From positions 1-5,563 of the forward strand of contig JABZHD010000082.1 of NCBI GenBank assembly GCA_015259045.1: DNA of 5,563 bases, given 5' to 3'. A program made the position numbers and the translations under genes. The notes beneath the pieces are model-generated. The model had not been told where the DNA came from. It ran no database searches and was given only the letters and a program-made list of their open reading frames with translations. Each line of letters begins with the position of its first letter. The stretch's first letter is position 1. The DNA comes from Atopobium sp. (GTDB lineage Bacteria > Actinomycetota > Coriobacteriia > Coriobacteriales > Atopobiaceae). Shown in pieces: positions 5,375 to 5,563 of the stretch.

Positions 5375-5563
5375 TTAGAGAGCCTGGTTTACATCATGAC
5401 GGTCAACACCCTCATGATGAGCAATTGCTGCACGTGCAAACTCACGGAACAAAGGCGCAGGATGAGTTGGACGGCTCTTGAACTCTGGATGTGCCTGACT
5501 TGCAACAAACCAAGGGTGAACAGACTCTGGAAGCTCAATCATCTCTACAAGGCGATCATCTGG
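5375..5563 (-). CDS. pyrG: CTP synthase, C-terminal end of the glutamine amidotransferase domain (5' part outside window)
   Basis: The last 62 codons and the TAA stop of a gene entering from the right edge. The peptide reads V-E-M-I-E-L-P-E, then H-P-W-F-V-A-S-Q, then A-H-P-E-F-K-S-R-P, then H-P-A-P-L-F. These are the closing segments of PyrG, which amidates UTP to CTP using glutamine and ATP. H25 and E27 of this fragment (in HPEF) are the His and Glu of the class I glutaminase triad; the Cys is outside the window. The stop is 28 bases before the xerD start, so the two genes probably share a transcript. Confidence 0.95.
   Translation of the reverse strand, partial: PDDRLVEMIELPESVHPWFVASQAHPEFKSRPTHPAPLFREFARAAIAHHEGVDRHDVNQAL

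Overview
This window looks like the head of a division and cell wall (dcw) cluster from an actinobacterium, most likely of the Coriobacteriia (Atopobium/Lancefieldella/Olsenella-like). That placement is inference. It rests on moderate GC content by eye, on an xerD next to pyrG (a neighbourhood also found in Mycobacterium tuberculosis), and on the character of the FtsL and FtsI proteins. No ribosomal RNA or other strong taxonomic marker is present.

All genes lie on the minus strand, so transcription runs from high to low coordinates. In that order the window holds: the last 62 codons of pyrG (CTP synthase, glutaminase end); xerD (tyrosine recombinase); a 438-base non-coding stretch; mraZ (transcriptional regulator); rsmH/mraW (16S rRNA methyltransferase); an ftsL-like small bitopic division protein; ftsI (class B penicillin-binding protein); and the first 87 codons of a Mur ligase, best matched to murF. 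From mraZ onward the gaps are short (15, 58, 16 and 8 bases), and the ftsI stop lies at the Shine-Dalgarno sequence of murF, so mraZ-rsmH-ftsL-ftsI-murF reads as one operon. pyrG and xerD (28 bases apart) look like a separate upstream transcription unit.

The most interesting part is the 438-base gap between xerD and mraZ. Immediately upstream of mraZ there are four GTGT units spaced exactly 10 bp apart, with AAAGTGT-like cores, next to a possible -10 hexamer. This is what an MraZ autoregulatory operator should look like. A second, more degenerate group of the same kind (spacing 11, 11 and 12 bp) starts just after the xerD stop codon, about 270 bp further upstream. Between the two groups lies a hairpin followed by a T-run that fits an intrinsic terminator for pyrG-xerD. 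The probable mraZ 5' leader also contains a perfect 9-bp GC-rich hairpin with a 22-nt CA-rich loop.

The proteins are conventional and their catalytic motifs are intact. The novelty, if any, is in the regulatory architecture and in the apparent absence of murE between ftsI and murF. I see no mobile element, CRISPR array, RNA gene or previously undescribed protein system.
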